NCBI RefSeq assembly: GCF_013368755.1
Contig: NC_049564.1
Span: 3,170,001-3,234,000, forward strand
Length of the DNA stretch: 64,000 nt
From: Talaromyces rugulosus
Lineage: Eukaryota > Ascomycota > Eurotiomycetes > Eurotiales > Trichocomaceae
Direction of reading: 5' to 3'
Below, piece after piece: positions 12,524 through 23,245 of the stretch (position 1 is the stretch's first letter; every line of letters starts with the position of its first letter). Position numbers and translations under genes: made by a program. The notes under the pieces were generated by a model. It saw only the letters and a program-made list of their open reading frames with translations, did not search any database and was not told where the DNA came from.

Positions 12524-13584
12524 TCACTTCCCCTCTCTCATAGTCGACCACATATTCCGCATCCGACCACCCTGGTCATTGGTAAAGCTCTGATAACAGT
12601 CATCCGAAGAATAATCCATAAAATTATGAATAGAATCCAGTCCTGGCAAGTCCGGACACGAGTCCTGGGACGCCGGACACCCTTCCGTGGAAATAGACTG
12701 CTGTGGAGTATCGGCAATGTAATCGCCCTCGTTACCAGACGAGCAGCTATCACCTTGGAAAACATGCAAAAGACCGTGCCAATGGCCGACTTCATGGACT
12801 GTTGTACCTCCCTTGCTATAATGAGGAATCGAGCCGCCCGGCATCGTGGCTGCGAGGATATTGCATCCGTCACCGATATACTCATCTACCGGACTCGACG
12901 CGTTGATATTCGGATCGGGAAGCGTGCAGAAGCCCAAAAGATTCGGCGATGATGAATCTCTTGTATCTATGGGTCCATGTGTTGTTGTTTTTGTTGTTTT
13001 TGTTGTCCCATCACGAGAGTTCACATTAGTAGAATCAGTGAGCCTGAGATCCGTCTGGAAATAGACGTTGAGACTGCTATAATTGCCACGACGCAGGGCT
13101 CTTTTCATTTCCCTGTCATCCCCGTTCTGGGCCCAGGTGTCGTTGATACTTCGATCGATGCCTAGGAGTCTATAGCTGATGCTTGTGTTGGCGTATGCGC
13201 GTTTGAGGAAGACAAACTAATCTTTATTAGTTTATTCATATAAATTATAGAGCATACAACAAGAAATAAAAAAGGTATGTATACCTGCGACGCGATCATC
13301 TCATTCGTGACCAGATTGACCTGATCCTTTGTGCTCACGACATGAAAATACGTCTCAACCTCGATATTCTTCGGTTTCCCATCTTCTCCACTCGTAGTCG
13401 CGACGCGCTGAGTATCCATAAAAGCAAGTCGTTTATGAGCGTCCTTCAACGCCGGGCCCGGTGTTTCGGTGCCACAGCTTCCATCACGAACAAATACCTC
13501 GCGTCCTTGCTGCTGCTGGCGAGTCGTTAATAAAGCTGTTGATAATGAGAGAAAGTAAACATAGCATGGTATGATCCAATGCAT
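12524..13584 (-). CDS. Secreted M43 (pappalysin-type) zinc metalloprotease, MEP1-like
   Basis: Exons 13584-13285 and 13216-12524 give 330 aa. The start at 13584 gives a hydrophobic secretion signal (MHWIIPCYVYFLSLSTALL). The zinc site HEVGHWHGLLH is at residues 241-251 (HExxHxxGxxH), and MDY after HNF forms the Met-turn expected in M43 metzincins. Several Cys (SCSSGN, GCPASQDSCPDL, DDCYQ) fit disulfides of an extracellular enzyme. A Thr/Lys-rich low-complexity insert (TTKTTKTTTHG) sits near residue 171. The family includes fungal extracellular metalloproteases such as Coccidioides Mep1. It is convergent with spt16 (12243-12523 spacer). No propeptide was identified beyond the N-terminal 100 residues. 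Confidence 0.85.
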
Positions 13585-14051
13585 ACTGTAATAAAAACCC
13601 CCGGAACGAACGAAAGACGAAAAAGAAAAAAGAGTGAATAAAAGTAGGTGCAAATTCAACCCTTTGGCAAAAATGGACAAAATGTAATTCTAATGTACGT
13701 ACATATTGCTAATAGTAATCGGGGAGATTGACGCGCGGTTGGAATGTAGCAGAATGCACCGCGTGAGTCAAGCATGGGTGATGCAATCGGAATGTTAGCA
13801 AGATACCAAGTCGAGATCTTCGCGCGAGAACAAAGATTAAGCATTCTTGGCTAAATCAGAGGGGTGTTTTAACAAAGTAAGCTAACATGAATGTTTCATA
13901 TTGTACCCCAGCAGGTAAAGTAAAATAACCGGCAAAACGCCATATAGACTATATGAGGAACGAGACTAAATACCTAAAAACAGGTCCCAAACGCGAGAGC
14001 GAGAGAAAAAAAAATGAAAATCGGGAAATTACAAGGTCGTTGGAATAATAT
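13585..14051. other. Intergenic: metalloprotease promoter and cdc50 3' flank
   Basis: AT-rich spacer with a poly-A run near 14006-14013. No gene recognised. Confidence 0.45.
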
Positions 14052-15541
14052 TTATGCAGTTCGTCCAGTCGCGGCACCAGCACCAGGCTCGTTCCACGTG
14101 AGATAGGTGTGGTCACCGAGTTTTCTAATCAAGTGTCAGATCAGAGTAGTATTCTGGGGAACAAAACAGAAAAACTTACCTCGGTCTCACCAAGTGCGCA
14201 ACTGCAAACAAGACTCCCATAATCACGCAAATGCCACCAACCACAACATAGGCAATACCCATGAAGGGGTTCTTCCCGCCCATGACTGTTCGCGTTGAAA
14301 TCAAAATAGATTTAGTGCCGCCATATTCGGTGACATTGAAGCCTGGTCATACATGTGAGATACCATCCAGATCCGTGTTAAAAAAATTTTATAAAAGAAA
14401 AAAAACTTACTGTCGTCGATATCCAGCCTGTATGAACCTGCCGGCATCACGTCGTCGTCGTTTCTCAGAGACAACTTGCTGAAAGTTGGGAGGCCAGCAG
14501 TCCTCATCCACACCATAAACGCCTCGTCGTTATGGAGGTCTGGAAGGGTGTCTGCTGTGTAGTTGTCTCCATATTTCCTCCGCCAGTTGGGTGGCGGGAC
14601 CACCTCCGTATAGTTGTATTTAGTAGCCTTGATCAGCTTCTTATCGCTGGACCAAGCAATCCCTTTGTTGGTCATGGTGTAATTTTCAGAAGTGGAGACC
14701 GGCACAGGGCTGTGAATGGTGTCATTGAATATCGAATTTGCGATCAATCCACATGGGTAATACGCCTTTTTGGAGACCGGATCAACGCGCAATGGATCAC
14801 AGTTGCTGTTAGCGATGGTATCGTTTTTAACTGCAACACCCTTTAACTGATCGTTATCCAGGGACTGTACATATTTTCGGTGGTTTTGGTAAAAGTTGGT
14901 TAGTTTGTAGTAGACGAACACGGGGGGGCCGATCGACTCCGGGAGCGTAAAGTACAGCGAGCACGGCGTCGTTAGGGTTTTCGAGTCTGTCTCGTTTCGC
15001 TTCCATGTGAAACTCGAGGCCTGCACGGATTTAAAGGTCGAGGACACTTTTCCCGAAGGCATAGCTTCCGGGATCCCGGTTGGGGCCTTTGTTGAACAAT
15101 CCGTATAGTCGATGACAATTTCTTGGACCTAAAACTCTCCCACTCAGCCGAGACGTCACACACGAAGACTGAGAAACCGACTGACCTGTTGGCTAGCCCA
15201 GAACAAGACGCCTCCTAACGGTGCGAATATTGCGCCAATGACGAAGAAAAGGGGAAGCACCGACTTGGGCGTGAGTATAGGTCTTGAGGCGGACAAAATT
15301 AGCCGTTGTTCTCCTGTTTTCGGGGAGGGGCGAGGCAGTCACTCACTGCCATGCTTTGAGACGCTGTTGGCGGAAAGCCGTGTCTAGAGACAAAAAAAAA
15401 AAGGAGAGAGAGGTCAGTTTTCGGGGCTGAGACTTGTCATCGGATGGCTTGCAACGCACTTGCTGGTCTCTTGCTCTTCTTCTTTTCCCCGTCGTCGGGG
15501 CCCAGATGATCCGGGTCGCCGTGGGTATCGTCCTGCGACAT
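14052..15541 (-). CDS. cdc50: Cdc50/Lem3 family P4-ATPase (phospholipid flippase) subunit
   Basis: Non-catalytic partner needed for ER exit and activity of P4-type lipid flippases. Six exons: 15541-15460, 15383-15347, 15282-15186, 15128-14411, 14342-14180 and 14124-14052, giving 389 aa. The short cytosolic N-terminus contains NTAFRQQRLKAWQPILTP, the conserved Cdc50 signature, then membrane helix 1 (SVLPLFFVIGAIFAPLGGVLF). The large lumenal loop has paired Cys (DYTDCS; TTPCSLYF; SNCDPLR; YYPCGLIANS) and several N-glycosylation sequons (NDT, NYT). The YYPCGLIANSIFNDT block is the family hallmark. A second helix (MGIAYVVVGGICVILGVLFAV) precedes a short tail. The 37-nt exon 2 is unusually small but is required for the signature. 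Confidence 0.94.
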
Positions 15542-16338
15542 ATTGGGATGGAGTCGCGTTCTAGAAATATGTGTGAATCATTTACTGTATGGACGAGAGG
15601 GACATGTGGTGTGTGTATTCGGAAAGGAAGGCCAGGAGGAAGGAAGGTCCCCGTGGCGCGAGCGGAGGGCGGCGAGCGAAAACTGCGCGGGTGGCCTGTC
15701 CGGCCCGCCCGGGGCTGACAAAAGCGGATAGGCGCGGGAGCTGCAACGTTCAGCGCCACGCTGCATGGCTATTCTATTCTTAGCACGACATGTCTTGCTT
15801 CTTCTCGATGCTGCTGACGAGTGCAGATCCTCTACGCCTGTGTTACTGCTACGAGGCCAATACACGAGTATAAGATGCAATTCTACTGATATTCAGATTC
15901 GAATGTTCTAAGAGAGAAGAGAGTGAAAGAGAGAGGGAAAAAAAAAAGGCACAATGCCTATACATGATTTGGGGTATCTGGGTAAGAATAGCAAGGGGTG
16001 ATCATGATCACAAAGTCACTAGACAAAACTAACTAGCAGCCCAATGTGCACAACTTCCAAAGAAACAGGTTTAAGCACAGAAACAAAGCAAGTCAATATG
16101 ATAAAACTGGAGAAGAACCACGGTTCTAACTCCAGTGAAGTGATATCAAAAGCAGTCACAAATTCATAGCATTGATGCAAAGGGAAAAAAAAAAAAAAAA
16201 TCAAAAACGCCTCTGTTATGAAGATAGTTCGTCTAACTGATGCAAACGTGATAAGTCATTGGTATGGGTGCGGGCAGACCAGCTGTGCCCGCTTCGGACA
16301 AGAAACCCGAAGAGATCGTATGCACATCGAGTGTCCTC
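15542..16338. other. Intergenic with purine tract and poly-A run
   Basis: Upstream of cdc50 and downstream of the SWIRM gene. It contains a GA-rich run at about 15910-15948 and a 17-base A run at 16183-16200 or so. No gene recognised; it holds the cdc50 promoter. Confidence 0.45.
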
Positions 16339-17469
16339 TCAAAAGTCGCCCAGGAACTGCTTGAAATGCTCGGGTTTGAACCAACCCACGCGGTCATAAG
16401 CCGTCCACAGCTTGCTCGCTTTGTTGACATCGATTTTGCAAGCCTGCTGGGCGTCGGTCTTTCGAAACTCCTTCCCGATGCTGAGGGCCTTGACACGTGC
16501 TTCGAAGATGCGCCTCTTGCTGCAAAGATATGTGGCACACGACAATCGTAAAGTGGATGCCAGAGAGATTTCTGCTGGATCAAGGCCGTGTCGGTCTGGA
16601 TCGTTGCTAAGATCGAGCCCCTGGCCCTTCCAGTCTGCTTTCAGCCCCTTTGTGTTGCCTGCGAGGGTGTGGACGGACGGCGAGTAGTCCTTCAGCGACT
16701 TATAATCGGTGTCATCTCTATTGGTGCCCAATGGCTTCGACGCCTTCATTGGCGACGGCATGCCGTTGAAATCGTCTAGGATGCGCTGTGTCGGGGTGGA
16801 TTTCGGGGTTCGCTTAGGCCTTGGGGCTCGTGCGGCGCGAGATTGGCCGTTGGCGGTCTTCTTGGACGGAGCAGGAGCGAGGCGTTTGAGATTCGGCGAT
16901 CGAACATCTGGGCGAATCATTGCCCACTGGCGATCCAGAAAGTCTTTCTCCCTCTTGGCGTAGGCGAAAGGGTTTCGATTGAATTGCGACGACACGATGG
17001 GGACGCACGACAGGGCCAGGACATATTCCTCTCGGGTGGGCTTGTTGAGTTTGTTCTGGAAGCGGGCCATGTGAGAGTTGATGTGCTGGTCGATCAGAGC
17101 GGGGACCGGACCGAAGAGGGGTTCATCGTTGGCAACTTCGACAAACGAGTCGCGAGGAAAGAGCACGGGGTCCCTAGACGAAAGATTGCCGGATTCGCTG
17201 TCGAGTGGTTCGTGGTTGGACTTTCTCTTCTTGTTGCCTGCGTAGGGAGTCACGGGTGGCGAGGGCAAGTCAACCTGGGAGGATCGCTTTCGCTCGTCTG
17301 AAATGGGTGGCAATTTGACGGGATCGTGCGAGGCGGGATACTGCGAATACGCAGAATTGAAGTTTTCCAGCGGCTTCGTCTCTGGCGGAGACATGAGGCT
17401 GGAGACTGACGGTAAGCGATTCATGGTCAGGTAGTGTTGGTTAGGCAGCGACGACGGCAAGGAAGTCAT
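16339..17469 (-). CDS. SWIRM-domain protein (Fun19 / Laf-like)
   Basis: Single exon, 376 aa. The first ~280 residues are low-complexity, Ser/Pro/Lys-rich with basic patches (NKKRKSNHE; RAARAPRPKRTPKSTPTQR), consistent with a nuclear protein. The last ~85 residues form a SWIRM domain: SLASTLRLSCATYLCSKR, then ALSIGKEFRKTDAQQACKID and a closing DRVGWFKPEHF. SWIRM domains occur in chromatin complexes and bind histone tails or DNA. The closest match by architecture is yeast Fun19 and the S. pombe Rpd3L-associated Laf proteins, so a role in chromatin or transcription is inferred. The start ATG at 17469 is preferred over a second Met 16 codons on; both keep the domain. Confidence 0.8.
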   Translation of the reverse strand: MTSLPSSLPNQHYLTMNRLPSVSSLMSPPETKPLENFNSAYSQYPASHDPVKLPPISDERKRSSQVDLPSPPVTPYAGNKKRKSNHEPLDSESGNLSSRDPVLFPRDSFVEVANDEPLFGPVPALIDQHINSHMARFQNKLNKPTREEYVLALSCVPIVSSQFNRNPFAYAKREKDFLDRQWAMIRPDVRSPNLKRLAPAPSKKTANGQSRAARAPRPKRTPKSTPTQRILDDFNGMPSPMKASKPLGTNRDDTDYKSLKDYSPSVHTLAGNTKGLKADWKGQGLDLSNDPDRHGLDPAEISLASTLRLSCATYLCSKRRIFEARVKALSIGKEFRKTDAQQACKIDVNKASKLWTAYDRVGWFKPEHFKQFLGDF

Positions 17470-18564
17470 CTGTTTGCTCCAAACACAGTGAGGTGTCGGA
17501 CGATGTGGGGGAGGAAATATAATAATAGATTGGTAAAAGAGAAGGAGGGAGAGAGAGGAGGGAGAGAAGGAGAAGAGAGGAGGGCGAATATATGACGAAG
17601 TCTGATGCGAAAGGCGAAGTGGAAGACAATGGAAGCGCGTGCAGGTGGATGTGATTTGTCAGTCCAGAGGCTTTGTCCTGGGCTGGTGGCGATGCGGGAT
17701 TATGCGCCTTGCCGGCGATAAGGCTGAGATCAGTCGTCGATAACGCCGAGCGTCACCGGATGGCCACGGGGCTGACTCTGTTCTTCTGCGCACTGCACTG
17801 CACTGCAGCCTGGCTGCAGGCAACCTGATAATAATAACACGAAGGGATTTGTCTTGTTCGCGATTTGCGGGGGATTGCGGTGAGGCGCAATACTACCAGG
17901 TGGGGGTCTGGTCTGACTTGTGTGGTCGGCGGAGATAAGATAGGTCGATAGCGATAGCGGTGGGTATCGTCAATCAGGCAACAAAAAGAGAGCAGAGCGA
18001 GCACGAACAGCACAGCAGTGGGATTCACAATTGCAACGAACGAGGGCGAGGACGAGAGGAGGACGAGGGTTAAGTAAAGAAGGCCAGGCAGATGACAGGC
18101 GAGGCAGGCGTGACTCTGGCGACTGACTGGGCGGGGCTGGGCCAGGCTCCTGTTTGGCCTGTTTGGCCTGTTTGGGCGCGTGTGACGCACTGGCTGCCAA
18201 TCACAGGCGCCAATTGCCTCTACCACAGCCCTGCTGCTATAATAGGCAGCATTCACTGGCACTGTTGCTATTGGCCATTGGCTCCTTTTGCAGTATTATT
18301 GGCTTGGTCCTATTATTGGCCATTGACTCAATGGGTACTAATTGAAACCCCTCCAATTCATTGTAGTAAGTCATTGACCCAATAAATATAATAATAATAT
18401 GAGAGCATGACTTGCGAGGATGACCTGCGCAAGATCATCTCTGCTCCACCCCAACCTTATTAGGCTGCCCAACCAGCGCGCCCAATTGGCCCCCGCCGGG
18501 GCCTGGTGACCCCCCCATTTAGCCCGATGAGTCATGGGGCTATTCTGACTATTACTATTGAATT

Positions 18565-18620
18565 GGATATTATTGAATATTGACAAATATTGAATATTGA
18601 ATATTGAATATTGCAATATG
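18565..18620. repeat. TTGAATAT-type short tandem repeat
   Basis: About four imperfect head-to-tail copies of an AATATTG unit, with a central run of perfect ttgaatat copies. Simple AT-rich repeat; no coding meaning. Confidence 0.6.
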
Positions 18621-18839
18621 TCAACAAGTACTCCGTACTCGATGAGCGTGCTGCCAAAGAAATATATTAATAGTAACAACTTTCTACATGTCTATTCTGA
18701 GTATTGTCTCTTTGATGTATACATCGCTTTATCATTGAGTGCTATTTTTGGTTCTGCCTGAAACACTGCTGGAACAATGGCCGGCCATGACACTGTGCTC
18801 TGACAGCGCTGTTTCAACCTGTATAAATATACAAAGATA

Positions 18840-18920
18840 TAAATATATCAATTGAGAGGCATATACATATATATACATAAATAAATATATATACATATAC
18901 ATATACATATACATATATAG
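18840..18920. repeat. TA/CATA-rich microsatellite
   Basis: Run of tatacata and atacat units directly before a GC-richer block at 18925. Open frames crossing it translate to Met-Tyr repeats and are artefacts. Confidence 0.6.
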
Positions 18921-19157
18921 GTAATACCCCCGGCGTGATTACGCCCGGACTACTCCCGCGTCGGACTTTGCTCTCTCGGGCTCGGCCAGATCTGACTGCC
19001 GCCACTAGGCAGAATGCGGCAATGCGCCCCGCGCTTGCCCGATCTAGTAAATTCATTCTAGCCCTAACTCTAATCAAATGTGTAGTATTTCATCCAAGGT
19101 GCCCTTTTTCCTAGAACCTCTCTTCCATTAACTAGTACTTCTGACTTACCCAACAAA

Positions 19158-20665
19158 ATGCCTTTCAAAAGACATGGCCGTCAGTATGACATTGTCGTGT
19201 TTGGTGCCACGGGTACGAGAAATAAACACATGTGCTGTTGCTTTCTATCTGATGGTTGCTAGGATATACGGGCCGGTTGACTGCCGAGCACATGGCCATC
19301 AACCTGCCCCCCGATCTGAAATGGGCAGTGGCTGGTCGCTCAGAGGACAAGCTCTCTCGGCTTGTCGCTCGATGCAAGTCTTTAAACCCCAATCTCGTCC
19401 AGCCGGGTAGGTGGAGCCCACCTTCTCGCGATATACATCAAACTAACTGGGAATTGACTCCAGAAATCGAGCTCTGCAACCTCAACCATGACGAGCTTGC
19501 CGCATTGGCCAAAAAGACCTTTTGTCTAATCACAGCCGTCGGCCCCTATGCCCTCCATGGAGAAGTTGCCTTTAAAATCTGCGCTGAGGCTGGCACCCAC
19601 TATTTGGACTGCACCCCCGAGGTTCCATGGACCTTGGAGATGATCCAGAAATACGAAGCAACCGCCAAGGTAACTGGGGCATGCATGATACCCCAATGCG
19701 GAATGGAGTCAGCGCCATCAGATCTCCTCACCTGGGCTGTTGTAGCTGAAGCTAGGTCGAGATTCTCATCGCAGATAGCCGATGTCGTAATGAACATTCA
19801 CCAGCTTTGGTAAGAATTTACCTCTTTCTTTTTACCAGTTTTCAAATGTCCATTAGCTGAAAACTTCTTGGTTAGCTCCCTCCCATCCGGTGGAACATTA
19901 AGTACTATTCTGACCTTTTTTGGTCACTATCCTCTCAAAGTCCTTCGTCGGTCTATCGAGCCGTATGCCCTATCGCCAGTTCCCAACAACCTCCCACTTC
20001 CACGACGTTCTTTTTGGTCTTCGATCACCGGGGTACACAAAATACCCGGTCTTCCCTTACTATCAACGAGCATAAGCGCCAAGGCGAACGAAGCCATTGT
20101 GTTTCGCACATGGGGCCTATTCAAACAAGAACCAGCCTTACAAAAAGAATTCTACGGGCCCAAATTCACATATCGAGAATTCATGTATGTTCCTGGTCCG
20201 ATAAGGGGCATGCTAATGCATTACCTGATTGTCATGGGGGGCTACCTTATGCTGTTGGGCCCCTTTAGGGCCTTTGTTAGGCTATTTGTCTTTGAACCCG
20301 GCGATGGTCCGGACACTGAAAACGCCAAGGAGGACGTCATTGAACTGCAGGCAATTGGTAAACCTGACTCTGAATCTGAAGTTAACAAGCAAGTTTTTGG
20401 GAAGCTTTCATACATTGGAAGCATGTACTACCGTAAGTTGCCCCTTGTCTTTTTATTTCAGTGTCTTACGAGCCTATTTCTAGTGACGGCTGCTCTCCTT
20501 GCGGAAGCAGCAATTACAATGTTACAAGAAGATAATGGTACGAGACTAACAGGCGGAGTATACACGCCAGCGTGCCTTGGCCAAGCTTACATCAACCGTC
20601 TTCAGGAAGTGGGCTTCAAGTTTGATTTGGAAATACGGAATGTGGACAGGTGTTTTGAATTGTAG
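19158..20665 (+). CDS. Saccharopine dehydrogenase-like / trans-acting enoyl-reductase-like oxidoreductase
   Basis: Exons 19158-19212, 19263-19406, 19464-19809, 19876-20432 and 20484-20665 give 427 aa. The N-terminus has a Rossmann nucleotide site YDIVVFGATGYTGRL (GxxGxxG), then WAVAGRSEDKL, the second beta-alpha unit. The central part (TAVGPYALHGE, HYLDCTPEVPW, CGMESAPSDLL) matches the SCCPDH-like family, which includes human SCCPDH and bacterial trans-acting enoyl reductases of lipid synthesis. A hydrophobic segment (MLMHYLIVMGGYLMLLGPF) near residue 285 may anchor it to membranes or lipid droplets. The second intron (57 nt) is in frame, so retention would only add 19 residues. Substrate unknown; the link to the PKS 13 kb away is only positional. 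Confidence 0.82.
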
Positions 20666-21751
20666 CACTTTCTAAACTTTAGTAGATGTAATAACAATGT
20701 CACGTTATAAAATATGAGTCAGAGAATTGAAAACAGGTAGTTACCTAGCCAATAAAACCGGCGGTTAATGAGAGGCTGTCTGTACTCAGATAAAAAATGA
20801 AGCAGATGTCAGGCTGGTTCTACTAAATTTTCAGAGGGAAGGAAATGGAATTGATTGGTGAAGTGGACGAGGCTGAGGCTGTCTCGGCGCTCTACGGTTG
20901 CCCTGATTGGCCAATGACAAGTCTGCCTCGCCATTTTTGAATAAACCATCAGCCTGATCTCCCCTCTTCAGAAAACCCCCTCTTTTTACATTCTTGGGTA
21001 ATTGCAACAGTAAAGATGGACCCACTCAGTCTCGTAGCCTCGATGTGGAGAACAGAATATGAGGACGCTCCATTGACTGGTGCTTTGCTTGGGAAGACCG
21101 AGCCACTTGACATGTAGCGTGGTTTGCTCTCAGAACTTCCAGATGTCTCTCTTCGACAAAATGCTTAAGCTAGCTCGGTCTAAGAAAAGCCTGGCCGAAC
21201 TTTTATCAACGGAGGCTTTGTGCGTCCGGCGGAGATTAGGGCTACAAAGATTCCTTGCGAGGAATATCCGGATCGTGCGTCGATTTAAAATGATGGTAGT
21301 AGCCTTGCCCCTCTTGGTGGATTAGTATGCCAAAAGGCAATTTAATATTGATAATTTCAAGCTGGCTTGCTAGCATTGAAACATATGTACACATCTGTAT
21401 ACGGGGTTCTCCGTAACTAATTATTATTATTGCAGTAAACTCCGTCTGCAAGAAATATCAATATTCTATTTCTAGTATATTTAACATTAACTAGGTCCTC
21501 TGCTTCTTGTGTACATTAAGAATCTATCTCGTTCTTATAGACGCGTAGGGATTGTAAACTGCACTAGGAAATTTTGCCCAGGTGCAGAGCCAACTCGGGG
21601 CCAAGTCAAACGTCAACTACAGCCTCAATTGCACTATTCCTATAACAAATAAACATAATGTTCCGTGCAGTTCACCGCCGGCCGAGTGACCGCATTGCCT
21701 GGTTTATAAATCCGCTATGTTCTGTCCGTACCAGCAAACACTGGCCAAGCA
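20666..21751. other. Intergenic with unassigned coding-like fragments
   Basis: Between the oxidoreductase and a decayed transporter. A short frame at about 21016-21118 (MDPLSLVASMWRTEYEDAP) ends in a stop, and further coding-like pieces follow with stops to about 21330. I could not name a family; it may be the remains of a gene. Confidence 0.35.
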
Positions 21752-23245
21752 ATGGAAGGAATGTCGACACGTATAATGGAATACCCTGAAGCATCCCTAT
21801 CTCGTGCTACCGGAGTGAGCCCATGTCTAATCCCATCAAGCTACAGACTACAGGCAACAGGCATAGGCCTCTTAGATGATGCTCGGGAGTTCTCATTTCC
21901 ACCAGTTGATCGAGGCAAAGATGCATGGCGATGTTTGATAGGCGGGTCCTGTGTAGAAATTGTGGTCTGCGGTATGTAATTACTTGCTATCTTTGTATCT
22001 GTTTGTTGCAGACTACATTAAAGACTTTCCTTTCTCGTTCGGTGTGCTTCAAGATTACTACACCTCGCATGAACCATTTCTTGAGAATGCTCTCTACGTT
22101 GCTCTGATTGGATGTTGCTGTATGGTAAGTGGCGGCTTCATTTTTTTGCTATATAGAATTCAGTAGTTGTTAGGGCATCATATATCTTGCTTCTCCCGTA
22201 AGCCTATTTCTGCTCCAGCCCTGGTCTTGGATCTGCCGATTCAGTAGTTTGATCAGTCTGGTCATTGCGTGCATCGGCATTATTACTTCTTCATTTGCTA
22301 CTCAAGTCTGGCAACTCATTATCACCAAAGGTACAGTATATGCGGTCGGTGCTTGCATGCTATACTATACTATCCTACTGTTCATCGATGAGTTGTTTAT
22401 ACCTAAGAAAGGTCTAGTATTCGGGGTTTACTGGGCAAGTGTACAAATTTTACAATTCTTTGAATTTTTACACCGCTTATTTTTCTTTATGTATGCTAGA
22501 AGCGGAGCTGGGGGCGTGACGTACTCATTTCTGATGAGATTTTCCCTCTCTCGATTCTCTCAGGTCACCAAATGGGCCCAGGCTATAGCCATGATTATCC
22601 TCGTCGGTCCTTTTCTACTTTTTTTTTTGGGAAACCGCGTGTTCCAGTTTCTGGGGCTCATGCACCACGGCCGCAAGAAATCAATTTCAAATTTCTGCGG
22701 GTCTTTCTCATTTTTCAACTCGTGAATATCCTGCAGAGCTTGGGATTCTTTACCCATCTCTCTACTGCCTATATATGCACGAGGAGCGGCAGGGCAGTCT
22801 GGTCTTGGCATTGCTGCTCCAGTAATAATAATAAATACGGGAATGGCGATTGGCCTTGATGGTAGATGACACGTCATCAATGTTATCCTGCTCGTCACAA
22901 TTAGGTCCGCTTTTAGTGTCTTTATAGTTTAGGGCTTATCTATTTCTTTTATGCATGTTTTCCTTTCTGTACGGTATTTTTGCAGCAAGTGCAAGTGATA
23001 CCTAGCCTAGAATTATGCATGTCGTGCGAGAGACGGATTTCCACGGTCTTAGTGCTTGTCTTTTTAGCAGCTGGTCGTGGTATAGGCTCTTGCATGCGGT
23101 TCTCTCAGCGAGGCGCTTATCCGAGCCAAGTGGCCGTGGACCGGGAAAAATTCTGCAATGGGATACGCGACTAGGTTTGGGGTTGTGATTGTTTTCACTA
23201 GAGTGATAGCAATGTTTGGGACCCGGGGATTTGGCCTTGTCAATT
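21752..23245 (+). pseudogene. Decayed MFS monocarboxylate-type (MCT-like) transporter
   Basis: Pieces of one transporter appear in order on the plus strand but in three frames. They are: FSFPPVDRGKDAW and a putative intron (21972-22012); FPFSFGVLQDYYTSHEPF in helix 1; GIIYLASPVSLFLLQPW after an intron ending at 22173; SFATQVWQLIITKGTVYAVG and GLVFGVYWA; GAGGVTYSFLMRF; then a frameshift in a T run (about 22618-22628) to KPRVPVSGAHAPRP and LVNILQSLGFF; another shift near 22775 to GLGIAAPVIIINTGMAIGLDGR; a stop at 22862; and finally VFLAAGRGIGS and SAMGYATRFGVVIVFT. Family order and spacing are those of fungal MCT-type MFS carriers. The intron near 22442 also loses phase by one base. At least three independent lesions make it non-functional. 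No strong RIP bias is seen here, so ordinary decay is likely. Confidence 0.8.

Larger units (their letters stand above)
17470..19157. promoter_or_regulatory. Long divergent intergenic region with purine tract, CCAAT cluster and AT-rich repeats
   Basis: About 1.7 kb between the SWIRM gene (minus) and the oxidoreductase (plus). It holds a GA-rich run (about 17535-17585), a tttggcctg tandem at 18151-18177, eight exact CCAAT/ATTGG pentamers between 18197 and 18383, repeated ttgaatat units near 18580-18612, and a tatacatatacatata microsatellite near 18855-18915. CCAAT is the binding site of the fungal Hap/CBC complex. This stretch also marks the change from core to accessory sequence. Confidence 0.55.

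Noticed and set aside
18732..19077. Met/Tyr-repeat and Arg-rich open frames
   Set aside because: Produced by the CATA microsatellite; no conserved sequence.
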